From Lethocerus indicus (Eukaryota; Arthropoda; Insecta; Hemiptera; Belostomatidae): a DNA stretch of 64,000 nucleotides. Below are positions 1 through 10,156 of the stretch, one piece after another. Positions within the stretch are counted from its first letter, which is position 1; every line of letters begins with the position of its first letter. The position numbers and the translations under genes were made by a program. Where the stretch lies: the NCBI GenBank assembly GCA_019843655.1, contig JACDQD010000004.1, positions 33,758,900-33,822,899 of the forward strand, in the 5' to 3' direction. The notes beneath the pieces were generated by a model. The model saw only the letters and a list, made by a program, of their open reading frames with translations. It was not told where the DNA came from and made no database searches.

Positions 1-127
1 TGCAACATTTGAGACCTGACGGTCGATCTGAAAATGGAAAAAAAAAACCATCAGTGGTGCATGTCCTGTGGGTTTAATAGATGAACGTAAATGTTTGGAT
101 TTAAATTGTTTTTAAAACGGTCGTTAC

Positions 128-271
128 TTTTTATGTCTAATTCTTCCGAGAAAGGTGAACGATTTCACTTTGAGGTGGTTGGCTCTATCTATCAAGCAGG
201 AAAATCGAAGTTGTTGATGTTGTAACCCGTAAACAGATCGGGATCGACTTCTCGTACAAATTCGCCCATTT
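128..271 (-). CDS. POLD1: POLD1 exon 8 with exonuclease motif II
   Basis: The acceptor TTTCAG lies at 277-272; the likely donor is GTAACG after 128. The exon reads KWAN, then [19 protein letters not shown], then [19 protein letters not shown]. The N...FD of YNINNFD is exonuclease motif II. Two single T losses (near 259 and 194) explain the frame changes. The 3' end is the least certain border, because only the GT and loss of similarity mark it. Exon 9 is outside the window; 1-127 shows nothing coding. Confidence 0.87.
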
Positions 272-3200
272 CTGAAAAAGAAATATAAATAAATTTTCGT
301 CTCTCGGTGAAAAATTACGAAAACAAAATATTAGCTGTACCCAAACGTAATCGACAATTTGATAAGATTTTGGTCCTGAGGAGTTCTTCACAAGAGGGGA
401 ATCGAAAATTTGCCGGAAAAGTGGCAGAGAGTTGTTTCATCCAATATTTAGGATATATAAAATAAGACCCCCGTTTTCGGATTGAGACAAATACCACAAG
501 GTATAGAGTTACCTCGAGCATTGTAGATTCGTTATTGTGGCTGATGACCTGACATCCGATTATGGGCGCAGGATTGGAGCGTGAAGACGTTCCTGATGAA
601 CGGTTCAGTTTCGCCCTGCTTCACAACCATATTGGCTATCTGAATTACAGGATCGACGTTCGCTTCGGGAAGATGCCTGCGGATAAATGTACGAAAATCG
701 ATAAAAAAAAAATTGATCTTCGCTTAAAACAGCCCGGTTGTTGGTTTTCGGACAGCTCCCGAATTTATTAATAAACTGTATAATCTCTCCAAGTACCTTT
801 TCTTCCGGCGACTTTCGATGTCGAAGCTGAGTGTCCTGAACGGCGCCAACTTGGCCCACTCGCCCTCCGGCTGGTGGGACACCATCTTGTTGTACGCGAT
901 ATCCACTTCGATTTGACACCTGGAGATCGGACCCACCTTGGAGCTGTCGTCCTCCTCGCCCACGCCGCCGGAAGTTCGATCCAGTTACAGCCGACCACCG
1001 AACAATCGACCATAAACCTATAAATCATTGATATTCCTACGGTTATATTTTTCAATACTTAAATTGGGGCCCATAGAAGGGTGCACAGAACGCGTATCAG
1101 GCCGCTAGTTCGGTCCTTCAGCCGGTGCACCTAGCCAACCTCCCTCCCCGTGGAGTGGGCGGCTAAGCACTCTTCCTGTTACTGTAAAGTAATGTTAAGC
1201 CAGGAGGGAAGGTGTGAAACAGACGAGGCTCTGGCGGTCAGGGCGTGACCATAACTGCCCCTGGTTTGGTGAGAACCAGTAAGGAGGTCTCCCAGGTAGC
1301 CTCTACTCACAAGCGAAGCCTGCTGCTGAGGGGCTGGTGATCACCCTCTGCAGCCGGTTTCAGTAGATGGCCAAGGAGAGGTACGGCCACTCTCAGAAGA
1401 CCTAAAACTGAAATTGAACAGCTCCATCGCAAGATGGATCAGGGTTTTTCCCGCGGAAGGTTTTGCCTGCGACTGGAAGGTTTTCCCCGAATGACGAGAG
1501 TGCAGTGTGCACCTGAACAGAATGTAGAGTGAACACCGCCACGTGGTGGGACACGGACAGGGTGCTGGAGACAGCCAGCGCCCGACTAAGGTTCACGATG
1601 TTCCGTCAGCTCCTAGCTCGACAATCTGATTAGCATTTCGGCGGTTATGAGAGGTAACACTCTCGCGACGCCAAAGCGACTACAGTGTCAGGAGTGAAAA
1701 AAATACTTAAATTGTATAAATACAATAATTTCCTAAAAGAGCAAACGAAAGAAGGCGGAAACACATGAAATCTACGGTATTCCAACCCTCGCAGACCTGA
1801 CTCTGACGGAGTCGGCAGGACTTCCGCTTTGACATATCTGTCCCTTTTTCCCCGTCTGGCTGAATAATTTTCTCGACACTTTGACCGAACGTAGTTGACG
1901 CGAAAACTGTAATGCAAATCGCGGTCAACGGCTCACCTCATCACGTAGTCGATGTTGGATTGAACGCTTGAAATTTGTGATAGGAATATTCGGGAATATG
2001 TCCTTCTCTGTGAGCGCCCTCTTGGCCGCCGCTATTATCCTTGGCTGGGCGACGCCGATCTTCAGGAACGTCGCTGTGCCCTCCCCGTCATAGCCGTAGA
2101 TGTTGCGCCTCTCGACCATCTCTATAGACGAAATCGCCTCCTGATCGCATCCTTCGACTTAATGTCATTGATGACGCTGCTGTTGAGGGTGGCCTGTTAA
2201 CGATATTGAAGATTGATGTATAATTTTATATACAATTTTCAGGCTTCTGCAGGGAACATTTAAAATGTCGAAGGACAGTAGGGTTTGTACCGCTAGGATT
2301 AGAGTAATGGGTGATTCTGTATGGCTAGGTCACAGACAAACGGGACTTTAATTTCTGTGTGATTTTGGCGAAATTGTAGGATGCATTGGTTATTTTTCTT
2401 AATATTTTTTCTGTACAGTTTTGATTTTACTGAGAACCCAACAGTTCGAGTCCATATGTCCAGACTGGGTTGAGTACAGTATTATACCTTAAATATTTAT
2501 TATTTAAACTTAACCCAAGACGCCTGAAAAGGAAGTGGCCACGACCTAAATGATTAAATAAAATGTTTAAGTAAATAAAATTAAAAAAAATAAATAAATA
2601 AATAAAATTAAATAAAAATAAAATAGCTAGTGGGTTTCTCCTCTAAATGTTGACTATTGTAGCTAGTGTCATCATAAATGTTGCTTGTTGTATAAGTTTA
2701 CAGTTGTAACAATAAAAGAGTGAAAAAAAAAAAACGTAACCCTCTATGGGCCCATGTAACTTTCAGGTCACATTTCAATTTACTGAGATTTTACCAAGAA
2801 TTATAGCTTTTTCCTGCGATGGCGGAAAAATCTTAATCCTATAACATTGTCAAGACAATCAATATCAATTTTTTCATTTGCATATATAGGTTTATGATTG
2901 TTGATTTTGCCCCCCAATTTTTGGATTTAAAATAAAATTCGGCCCATAGAGGGTTAATTTGAAGAGTAGATTTAAGCAGCAAATTTGGACTGTTCTACCT
3001 CCCACTGGAAAGGACATCGGAACTTAGTATAGCCAATAAACTTAAAATATATAGTAAATGACAATAATTATAGTGCTACAACTATATAGTGTTACCCTAC
3101 TGGGATGAGTGAAATTTGTTATATTCTATTTGGATCGGCAGTAAGGATGCATGTGCATCTGCGAAAGTGGACACTGTACAAATGTACAGGAATATCAGCA

Positions 3201-6200
3201 GCGAATACAAACGGTATGCAGGAAAATGCTACACTCCTGATGGTTGACTGGTCCACCTGTATTGCTATATTACCGGTTTACCTTGAAATGGGCTAAATTC
3301 GAATCGGTCAGTCCCGGCGCCGTGAACGTAGAAATAGGGCGAGAAGCCGTGCACATGACAGCAGACCAATTGCCTTCCATCGTGACGCCGTACAGGCAGA
3401 TGATCGGTACTTGTCCCACCTGCATACCGGCATATCGTCCATGACATTGCCTACAATGAAATAACCGATATCACTATACGGGATAATAGTTCGCAGAGTT
3501 TCGTGGCACAGTATGAGGGCGCATAACACTGGCGCTTTTAATACACGGTTGTCCTGCGCACTTATTGCAGTGTATATCCTCTGGGAGTTATAAAGGTTTC
3601 CGACCGAAGCGTGAATTTGCACAAATGGAGACGCTGTTGTCAGTGATAATGAAAGATTTCATGAACTGCCAAGACTGACCAAGATTCGCCACATTGTGGA
3701 CAGCCGACGCTTACGGTTACTAAAGATTTTATTTTCAATAAATATACATAGCGTATTAAACGCATTGCGGCCCGAGGCGTTACTACATTTATTTACTTAA
3801 TTATTAGGCTAATTATTAGGCTGCATAAATTTCTTACAATTTTAGTACTGTAGTCGGAAAGTGACACGATAAAACAGACAACCAGCACAGTACCGTAAGG
3901 CCCATGACACTTAAAAAAAAATTTCAACAGTTCTCTATTTCGTATTTCTGTCTCCTCTCGCCGGTTTTGTCTTTTGTTAGACCGAGGAACTTCAGTAGTG
4001 CGACCTGCTATAACCGGTTTGACCGGCGTTAACAGTGTGACACAGAAGTGGCTAAAGTGCTGGCTAACAACAGCGCTACTGAAGATGGCGAAGCGGCGAA
4101 ACCGGTTATAGCGAAAGGCCAAACCGGGTGAGAGGAGACAGACAGAAACAGACATTGGCACTGTATAACACTGTTGTGTATAAGCACAGATTTTGCAACA
4201 GTTTCGCACTTTAACTCTGTGTTAAGGTTCTTCCGGCTCTGTCTGAGGACCATCCTCCTTGCGGTGCTTGCGTCTTTTGGGGTTTTGGAAGGGCGGTAAC
4301 CGGGCGATACGGCGAGGGTTTGAAGATTGCAAGAACGACCACGAAACTCCCGTGAGAACGATGAGACTGATATATAAATTTTACTGTTTTCCAACTTACC
4401 GATATAATGTTCGATGTCCAGTTGCTGGAACTGGATAGAGTCAACTTCGGATCCAGAGGAGGCGGAGCTGGACGGCACCATTTGCCACAAGCATTTTATG
4501 CGTATCCGGACACTGAAATTAGAGAAATTTCTCTTATCTTCTAGTATTTTCTATTTTTTTCATTATCAATCTTCTACAGTTTTCATGGTCTTCTGTCCCC
4601 AGTAGCCGGTTTCATCTAACGCTAGACCAGTATCGGTTGCAGTGTTACTTCGCACATGAGATTCTTGTGGGGATTTACAATTGTCACTTACTTCACTCAC
4701 ACTGAAAGTAACACCGCTACTGAAGAAGGCCATGAAGACTACAGTAAAGCCTCGCAGACCACAAAAACAACTATTCCAAATTTCATTTCTTTAGTTTTCT
4801 TTTATTTTAAAGCCTGAAAGCTCAATTGTCACCCATTGCAGTTAACATGGTATTGAAATAAATGTATTGGAATATGTACTTTTATAGAATATTGAACAGT
4901 CTGAAAATACTGTACAATTCTTTTGAGTGTTCAGGAGTTATTATTTGAAATCCGTACATTATTAATTCAAAACTTTTGAAAATACATTGGGATTTGAAGA
5001 CAAATTGGAATATATATTTCAGTGCAATTTTGGAAAAAGATTTACATTTAAAGCAACACAATTACAATTCAACCCCAGAAAAATCGTACTATAATATTTA
5101 TGTTTCTAATTTTAAGCGATAAATAATAACGGTGTTACTATTATTTCACAAACTGAATAAAGTAGTTCATTCCGCAATAATAAATCTTTCAATTTAATAA
5201 CCCGGTTATAAGCATAATTTTCTATTTATAGCATGGATGGTGCATTTTTATAAATGTCAAGCTTCTTGCCACAGGGTAAATGATGAGGGCTAGCAAGCAG
5301 GGAAAAATGAAATTGTCGATAACGATAACCGTGCACATAAATAAACAAAGATAAAACATGTAGCCGAGTGAGCTCTAACTGTGCAGAGTTACATTACATA
5401 ATATCGTGCAAACATAATTATCAGTTAAAGTCTGAATGTTTCTGTCTACATTATTTAACCGCTGTAAAAAAAAAATTGTAAATTTTGTACCCGTAGACCC
5501 AGAGAATTTATTGCAAACTTGAAAGTTTTAGCGATCAAACTAACACTGTTGGTTCAGTCGCAGCAACTTTCAAGTTCAGTAGTTTTCTCCTGAAAAATAT
5601 AGGTCAAATTTAATAATTCCGATTCAATATTACTACAGGTGGAGGGAAAATATAGCTCAGAAACAACAAATATGACACAGAAGAAAAAGAACATTCAGTA
5701 AAAAATAAAATGACACACCAATGCAATTTTGTGTATTCGGTGCAGTATAAAGCAGAACGCAGAAAAGCATCCAATTTGCAGGAGATTTTACAGGTCTCAG
5801 TGCGTAATAAATCGCATATTTTAATACAATTAATTAGTGTCGTCCTACGGGATACTGGGGAATGTATAAATATTCTCAACAAAATGCGTTATAAAAAATA
5901 TCAGTAAATAAAATTAATAAAAAAAAATTACAAATAATATGACGAAATCTCCAATGTTACAGAATAAATAACAACTCACGCTGACAGCTGATTCGAGTTT
6001 CATAGAAATCAAAGATGAATCCATTTCATCAGATTTCTTTTCCTTTTCTAATCAAAGAAAATTTTAATTATCGAGAGAGAGAGAGAGAGAAAGAAAGAAA
6101 CAAGAAATAACGAAATAAAACGGTATTACCAAAGTGGAGTAAATGGTGACTAATTATAATCTGCCTTTCTCTGAACAATATTATTATCACCAACCACAAC

Positions 6201-8144
6201 AATTAAAAAAAAACAAACAAAACCCAAGATTGTTGTGATTAGATCAAGCACATTGGGTAAACTAACCTTCCCACTCGGGATAACAGTGCTTTTTAAGTCA
6301 GCTGAATTAAGTGCTGTCAGTGCTTGCACTTTATTGATTGATTCCGGTGACAGATGAAAATAAAACAGAATAAAATCAAATTAAACTAATCGCCTTAAAT
6401 ACTTTTATATATATTATAGTCCAAATACTCTTTTACACGTTTTATATATTTCAAAGTGATTTTGTATAGCAATTTGAACGTGGACAAAAATACATTTTCG
6501 CCCAACTCCAGTTGTTTCGTGCAGGTAAACATGAAATTTTATTCAGTAATTCGTTGAACATTTAATTAATACGATTTCGAAAAAATCAAGTTCTAATCAA
6601 TTCATTCGCGATATTTAGTCGTGTTTCATAACTGCAACTTGACCTCTATTTCGTTTCACCGTTTTATTTCCTTATACCATTTAAAAGTACATTTCCAAAT
6701 CAACTGCAACAAATTACAAGCGCAACCGAAATACTTCTAAAATTTGTCGAAAAATATATTACTTTATCACTTTATTTTACAAGAATTTTTTTATAGGAAC
6801 TTTTTCAATCAATTTTATTTTTGCCAAACGATAAAAAGCATGAAAAAAAAAAAAAACGATAAATAATTGCTTCACCTCTGCAGATTCGCTGGCGTCAATT
6901 TCGAAATCATCAATCTCTGCCTGTTCCATTTGCGGCGAGTTCATCTTCGAAATTGATCTATGCGTGAACTCATCTTCGTCATCGTTATTTCTGAAAAATA
7001 AATATCGTTCAATACCGATTATCTTTCAACATTCTAATAAGGGCTGAAAATGTATAAATATAAATGTATAAATTATGTTTATTGCATTGAAATAGAAGGT
7101 ATTGAAATGATATTTTGATGTATCAACTCCGTCAGTACGGCACAGTACAATTTGAAATCTGTACCGAGAGATAGCGTATTTAAAAATAACGTCTGCGTTT
7201 ATTTAATTTAAATTACAAACGAGTTAATAGCATTGTTGATAATAAACGCCCAATTGCTGTCTGGCCTTTTGAAAGTTTATGGATAGCTGAAGTTTTTATG
7301 ACGGTCGAAAATTATAATGTAGATTAAACGCAAATACATTTATTAGTTAGAAAAATCAATGTTGAGTCAACGAGTATTTTCTGTTGACGCAATGGTCTAG
7401 TTCGACAACTAAGTTATACATGATTGTTGCATATTATCTCCGATTTTTTATTACTTATTACGGACACATATAATAGAAGAAATAAGTGCAATTAAATGTC
7501 CAATATTTCTCTAAATCTGAACAATAATTCTCCTATTAACCGTAGGCCCCGAATTGGGATAAGTTAATTTATTTATTTTTTCCGATACATGTGTTTACAG
7601 GAAGTTTTTCTTCTGTTACTTTCTGTAATTTCGCACTATAAATAGTACATCGTGTTAAAATACTTTTAAATATGATTATTATTCGAAATAAAAGATTATC
7701 AATCTGGTGTGTCGGTTCAACTTTGCAATGCCCCAATCCCGAATCGGACTCAAAATATTTGACAAACCGGTTTTTAAAACATATTCGGATGTACTTTTTG
7801 ATAATAATGCGTTGTAATAAGTAAATTTTATGCAAAATCTGGTACTTAATGGGTTAATAGCTGTTTGCCATCTTCCAGTGCTTTATGTGCACTTCTTTGT
7901 ATTTTACTGTCGGTAGACTTATCCAGTGGGCATGGACGGATCACAAGAGCCATAATATAGTTTTCTGTTATCATTTTTTGAATATAACTGGATAATAGTC
8001 CGACTGAGAGTAAAATACAGGCTGCACTTTTGGTATAGAAAATTGAATTATAATTGTTATAAAAGGCTAGAAGTGGGCAGCCACTCACTTGAACTTCTTG
8101 CCGTAGTTCGGCGCTCTGCCGTTGAACTTTCTTTTCGAATCCAT
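128..8144 (-). CDS. POLD1: DNA polymerase delta catalytic subunit, exons 1-8 (N-terminal part)
   Basis: This is the catalytic subunit of the replicative DNA polymerase delta, a B-family enzyme with a proofreading 3'-5' exonuclease that acts in the nucleus. Eight collinear exons are readable on the minus strand: 8144-8089, 6990-6876, 4512-4400, 3450-3282, 2193-1937, 1017-797, 676-513 and 271-128. They total about 1.24 kb, or roughly 410 of the ~1,100 residues usual for the family. Diagnostic words are MDSKRKFNG at the start, [46 protein letters not shown] (Exo I), [11 protein letters not shown] and [10 protein letters not shown] (Exo II). Splice sites are GT/AG throughout. Exons 3-8 each carry one to three small frame breaks, almost all one or two bases missing from a homopolymer run, while exons 1-2 are intact. 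The polymerase domain lies beyond position 1. I infer a real gene with consensus errors; a decayed copy is less likely because introns and splice sites are kept. Confidence 0.93.
331..450 (-). repeat. Dispersed repeat in POLD1 intron 7
   Basis: This is the counterpart of the repeat at 38262-38360, in inverted orientation. It lies between POLD1 exons 7 (ending at 513) and 8 (starting at 271) and contains no splice site. Confidence 0.55.
513..676 (-). CDS. POLD1: POLD1 exon 7
   Basis: The acceptor GCAG lies at 680-677 and the donor GTAACT follows 513. The exon continues the exonuclease domain: [19 protein letters not shown], then [20 protein letters not shown] and [17 protein letters not shown]. 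It joins exon 6 in phase 1 to give RKGIFPE. Breaks fit one G lost from CCGGAAG near 667 and two C lost from a five-C run near 561; with three bases added the exon ends in phase 0. Confidence 0.92.
797..1017 (-). CDS. POLD1: POLD1 exon 6 with exonuclease motif I
   Basis: The acceptor TTATAG lies at 1023-1018 and the donor GTACTT follows 797. The exon reads [17 protein letters not shown], then after a frame change [20 protein letters not shown]..., [19 protein letters not shown], and after another change AGRK. The D and E of FDIE are the metal-binding pair of Exo I. The first break fits a missing C in CCGGCCGG near 976. The second (four bases where the Cys codon is expected, near 811) is not a simple run shortening. 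Confidence 0.9.
1054..1714. mobile_element. 635-bp insertion in POLD1 intron 5 with 13-bp target-site duplication
   Basis: The 13-mer AATACTTAAATTG occurs at 1054-1066 and again at 1702-1714. Between them lies 635 bp (1067-1701) with much higher GC than the surrounding intron, ending in GTGAAAAAA. A 13-bp duplication and an A-rich 3' end are the marks of target-primed reverse transcription, so this is a retroposed sequence: a SINE, a 5'-truncated LINE or a retroposed transcript. I see no long ORF and cannot name the family. It is read here in plus orientation, antisense to POLD1. Confidence 0.75.
1937..2193 (-). CDS. POLD1: POLD1 exon 5
   Basis: The acceptor AACAG lies just above 2193 and the donor GTGAGC follows 1937. 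The exon reads [16 protein letters not shown], then [21 protein letters not shown]...[19 protein letters not shown], then SNIDYVM, matching the family block before the exonuclease domain. Breaks fit one base lost from each of a GGG run (near 2145), a TTTT run (near 1968) and an AAA run (near 1957). With three bases added the exon ends in phase 2, and AG plus G from exon 6 gives the Arg of VMR-FMVD. Confidence 0.88.
2194..2736 (+). repeat. Intron 4 right part: A/T-rich low complexity ending in AATAAA and poly(A)
   Basis: This part of POLD1 intron 4 has a TAAA/AAAT-rich tract at about 2560-2635. It ends with an AATAAA signal at about 2711 followed within ten bases by a 12-A run (2723-2734). A polyadenylation signal just before a poly(A) run suggests the 3' end of a retroposed transcript or non-LTR element. 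I could not find a matching target-site duplication, so the left border is undefined. Confidence 0.4.
2740..2953. mobile_element. piggyBac-like MITE, full length (214 bp)
   Basis: The ends are perfect 13-bp terminal inverted repeats, CCCTCTATGGGCC at 2740-2752 and GGCCCATAGAGGG at 2941-2953. The right flank is TTAA (2954-2957) and the left flank GTAA (2736-2739), a one-base departure from a TTAA duplication. A second copy at 11378 is preceded by an exact TTAA. CCCT ends plus TTAA targets are typical of the piggyBac superfamily. There is no coding capacity, so it is a non-autonomous element, in POLD1 intron 4. Confidence 0.8.
2954..3281. other. POLD1 intron 4, donor-side remainder
   Basis: Unique AT-rich sequence between the MITE and exon 4. 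Apart from the splice donor next to exon 4 I see no gene, RNA or repeat in it. Confidence 0.5.
3282..3450 (-). CDS. POLD1: POLD1 exon 4
   Basis: The acceptor GTAG is at 3454-3451 and the donor GTAAAC follows 3282. The exon reads VMDDMP, then [14 protein letters not shown], then [16 protein letters not shown] in three frames; the last is a signature of the POLD1 N-terminal domain. The frame changes are explained by one G missing from a GGG run near 3425 and one T missing from a TTT run near 3371. Two bases do not fully reconcile the phase with exon 5, so either another short loss lies near the 3' end or the donor differs. Confidence 0.88.
3949..4142. repeat. Foldback (imperfect inverted repeat) in POLD1 intron 3
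   Basis: TGTCTCCTCTCGCCGGTTTT near 3949 is mirrored by the reverse complement of AAACCGGGTGAGAGGAGACA near 4123-4142. An inner pair TATAACCGGTTT (about 4010-4021) and AAACCGGTTATA (about 4099-4110) extends the fold. The whole could form a hairpin of about 190 nt. It may be a foldback transposon remnant. It lies in intron 3 (3451-4399), whose remainder shows nothing else. Confidence 0.5.
4400..4512 (-). CDS. POLD1: POLD1 exon 3
   Basis: The acceptor TTTCAG lies at 4518-4513 and the donor GTAAGT follows 4400. The exon encodes [11 protein letters not shown] in one frame and then [14 protein letters not shown] in another, matching the Pro-rich linker and FQQL(D/E)I motif of the family. Two single-base losses are implied: one A from an A-run before the Trp codon near 4479, and one G from CCGGAAG near 4447. 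With two bases added the exon phases agree with exons 2 and 4. Confidence 0.86.
4513..6875. other. POLD1 intron 2
   Basis: 2.36 kb of AT-rich sequence without a recognisable exon on either strand. It contains a (GA)n microsatellite at about 6075-6100. Short minus-strand ORFs in it have no family features and are treated as chance. Confidence 0.6.
6073..6100. repeat. (GA)n / (GAAA)n microsatellite
   Basis: A run of about nine GA units passing into GAAA units, inside POLD1 intron 2. Confidence 0.8.
6876..6990 (-). CDS. POLD1: POLD1 exon 2
   Basis: The acceptor CAG is at 6993-6991 and the donor GTGAAG follows 6876. The exon reads an acidic, low-complexity segment, [12 protein letters not shown]...[23 protein letters not shown], of the kind found between the nuclear localisation region and the conserved N-terminal domain of polymerase delta. 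It is open in the phase given by exon 1 and ends in phase 0. No break is seen. Confidence 0.8.
6991..8088. other. POLD1 intron 1
   Basis: 1.1 kb of AT-rich intron between exons 1 and 2. The ORFs of 80-90 codons on the minus strand (7569-7835 and 7846-8088) lack any recognisable motif and overlap the intron; I do not call them genes. Confidence 0.6.
8089..8144 (-). CDS. POLD1: POLD1 exon 1 with start codon
   Basis: The ATG at 8144 (minus strand) opens 18 codons plus two bases, reading [18 protein letters not shown], then a GTGAGT donor at 8088-8083. The basic start closely resembles the start I know for insect polymerase delta catalytic subunits (MDGKRKFNG-type). Such a basic N-terminal stretch is typically a nuclear localisation region. 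The exon joins exon 2 in the right phase (AA plus A gives Lys), which supports this start. No frame break is seen. Confidence 0.88.
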
Positions 8145-10054
8145 TTTCGTCAAATAAACACTAAAAATCGTAACTTAATATTCTGGTCCAGGGCCGGTCG
8201 GGTGCCAGTACAGTTTCCCGCCCGGTCGCCCAGGGATGCCAACTCACATTTCTTTTTCTGTTTTTTGAGAATTTTTCCGAGAGATAAAATTTTAAGCCGT
8301 TTAACAGCGGGGAATTGACAATATTGACGTTTCAGTTGACGGATATATCGTCCGTTTATTTTTCCAATTTTTCGCCCGATTCTATATCGTAACCGCAGCA
8401 GCGCCCGAGGATTCACTTATCAGTACAATTGGTTTAACCTTACGCGTCGCGACGTTCCGTTTCGTCGAAATCATTTTTATTATACAATTCCGACCTGTAA
8501 TTAACCGATATTTACTGTTCGTTAGCCTTTCGGTCGTCTCGCTTTGAATGATCCGCCTGACTGCACCGAATTTGAAATTTCTGACCGTATCGACGCGTTC
8601 CCTTATCAAAGGTAGTTGAACTAACGCTTATCGGATTAATTGTTTTTAAGTCTATAACGGGCCTTAAAAGAAAAGATTTTGAATTATCGTCGTACGTTGT
8701 ACGTTGGCCCCAAATTCTTGGGTTCAAACCGTTCCGCGATACGGATTACGTTTTGATGCTCATTGTTCTATGTTGAAACTTGTTGCGATATAAATTCACT
8801 TTCGGCCCGTCTACTATTAGTGTTTTCTGTATCTTAAATTTTAGTCAGCTTCCTCTGAAAGTTCTCTCCGTTTCCGTGAAATTTCTCCGAAAGTGCTACG
8901 TCCAATATGTTGTCCACATTTGGCTATGCGAATCTCTCAACATTTATTTGTTCGAAGACAAAAGGTATTTTTGACAAAACTAGGATTTAAGGCTGATCAT
9001 AATGGGTTGGTGCCGATTTTGAAGGATAATTGAAACGCGACTAATTTAAATTTCGGCACACATCCATTAACTCATATAGGCCATTCTGTTCAACGAACTT
9101 TCTCCGTCTTTCAGCGTTACTTTTACGAATTTATTTTCTCTCCGTTTATTGGTAAAAGCTTGTATAATAGAGGATCCCTTTCCTCTAAGAGCATTACCTT
9201 CTTCGGACGAAGACCGGCTTTTACGTCCTTTTTCCGCTCGACGTTTTTATAAATTATCCATTTTCGTCCCCGTCACTAATCGCTTCGAAAACGGTGTCTC
9301 CTCGTTGCATTTGTAAAGCGATTCGCAAATGGAGATTTTTCTCCGTTAAATCGTGACGGCTCATGTAGCCGAGCTTCGCATAATACGGTCGTGGACCAAT
9401 TTTGATTTATTTAGCATTTCCGCTAATTGACGTTGAGGAGCGTGGATTATTTTCGATTACCGTTTTAATCGGATCTTCGTCTCCGGTGGACGGTTTCGAT
9501 CTTCGAGAGATCGAAATCTCCGGCTTTAAACCGAGTTCTTTCGGCTGCAGCACCTTCGCCGTAAACAGCGCACATCTCGTGCGGTATTTTCGCCTTTTCG
9601 CAAAAGTAAAGCGTTAAATGCCCGTAACGCTCAATTCGCTAACGTATTCGAGGCGTATAAAACCGAGAAAAATTAACGTATCGCAACCGAACTTTTTCCA
9701 AATATGCCCAAAGTACTGACTTTTGAGAATTGTTTTCAATCGAAAATCGGCACGAAATTTCTGGACAACCCATTATATTTGAATACTGAGGATTTTTTTT
9801 CCCCTTGAGTAACCCGTACTCTTATTTCGTTATGATCTATTTATTGGAATTAATTTTACGACTTGTTACCAGGAGTCAACTCCTGTACTATAAAGCGACA
9901 CGACCTATAGGTAAATCGGGCCTCTTAAAATATATATCTCGGTCATCCGCTCGTTAATTGTATAATTTTACGATAGTATATTTTTGAAAAGCTGTCTTTA
10001 CTACATCTGTTCGATTTATTTTTTTTTTTAATTCGCAACTGTTTTCAGGAAAAA
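8145..10054. promoter_or_regulatory. Spacer between two divergent genes, probable promoter region
   Basis: 1.9 kb separates the POLD1 start codon (minus strand, 8144) from the phosphatase start codon (plus strand, 10055). It must hold both 5' UTRs unless an unrecognised upstream exon exists. The stretch at about 8420-9620 is richer in CG and TCG words than the introns. I see no certain TATA box or initiator. ORFs at 8043-8318 and 9402-9617 (plus) and 8382-8727 (minus) have no family features. Bidirectional promoter function is inference from gene arrangement only. Confidence 0.45.
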
Positions 10055-10156
10055 ATGGCGTACAGCAATATATCCTGCGCGAATTTGGCTTCGCTGAAAG
10101 ATTCGGAGAGAAAGATTTTCTGAATTCTTTCGACACCGTACTGACCGATTGCGATG
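10055..10156 (+). CDS. Phosphatase exon 1
   Basis: The ATG at 10055 opens a typical family N-terminus (NLASLKDSERK), and the exon ends SFDTVLTDCDG with donor GTGAGT at 10157. The two parts are in different frames, reconciled by one A missing from an A-run near 10121. The first Asp of DCD is the nucleophile. With the extra base the exon ends in phase 1, as exon 2 needs. Confidence 0.82.

Noticed and set aside
1067..1085. GGGCCCATAGAAGGG at the start of the 635-bp insert as another MITE end
   Set aside because: It resembles the MITE end but has an extra base, no TTAA follows, and the 13-bp duplication shows that this border belongs to a retroposed insert.
2462..2475. tRNA-like B box (GTTCGAGTCC near 2445) as a tRNA gene or SINE
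   Set aside because: No A box at the right distance and no cloverleaf can be drawn; one ten-base word is expected by chance.
9402..9617. 71-codon plus-strand ORF upstream of the phosphatase as an extra exon
   Set aside because: No family motif and no splice evidence; the phosphatase already has a convincing start at 10055.
10055..10121. Separate short peptide starting at 10055 that ends at the in-frame TGA
   Set aside because: The peptide matches the phosphatase N-terminus, and one missing A in a run explains the stop better than an upstream ORF.
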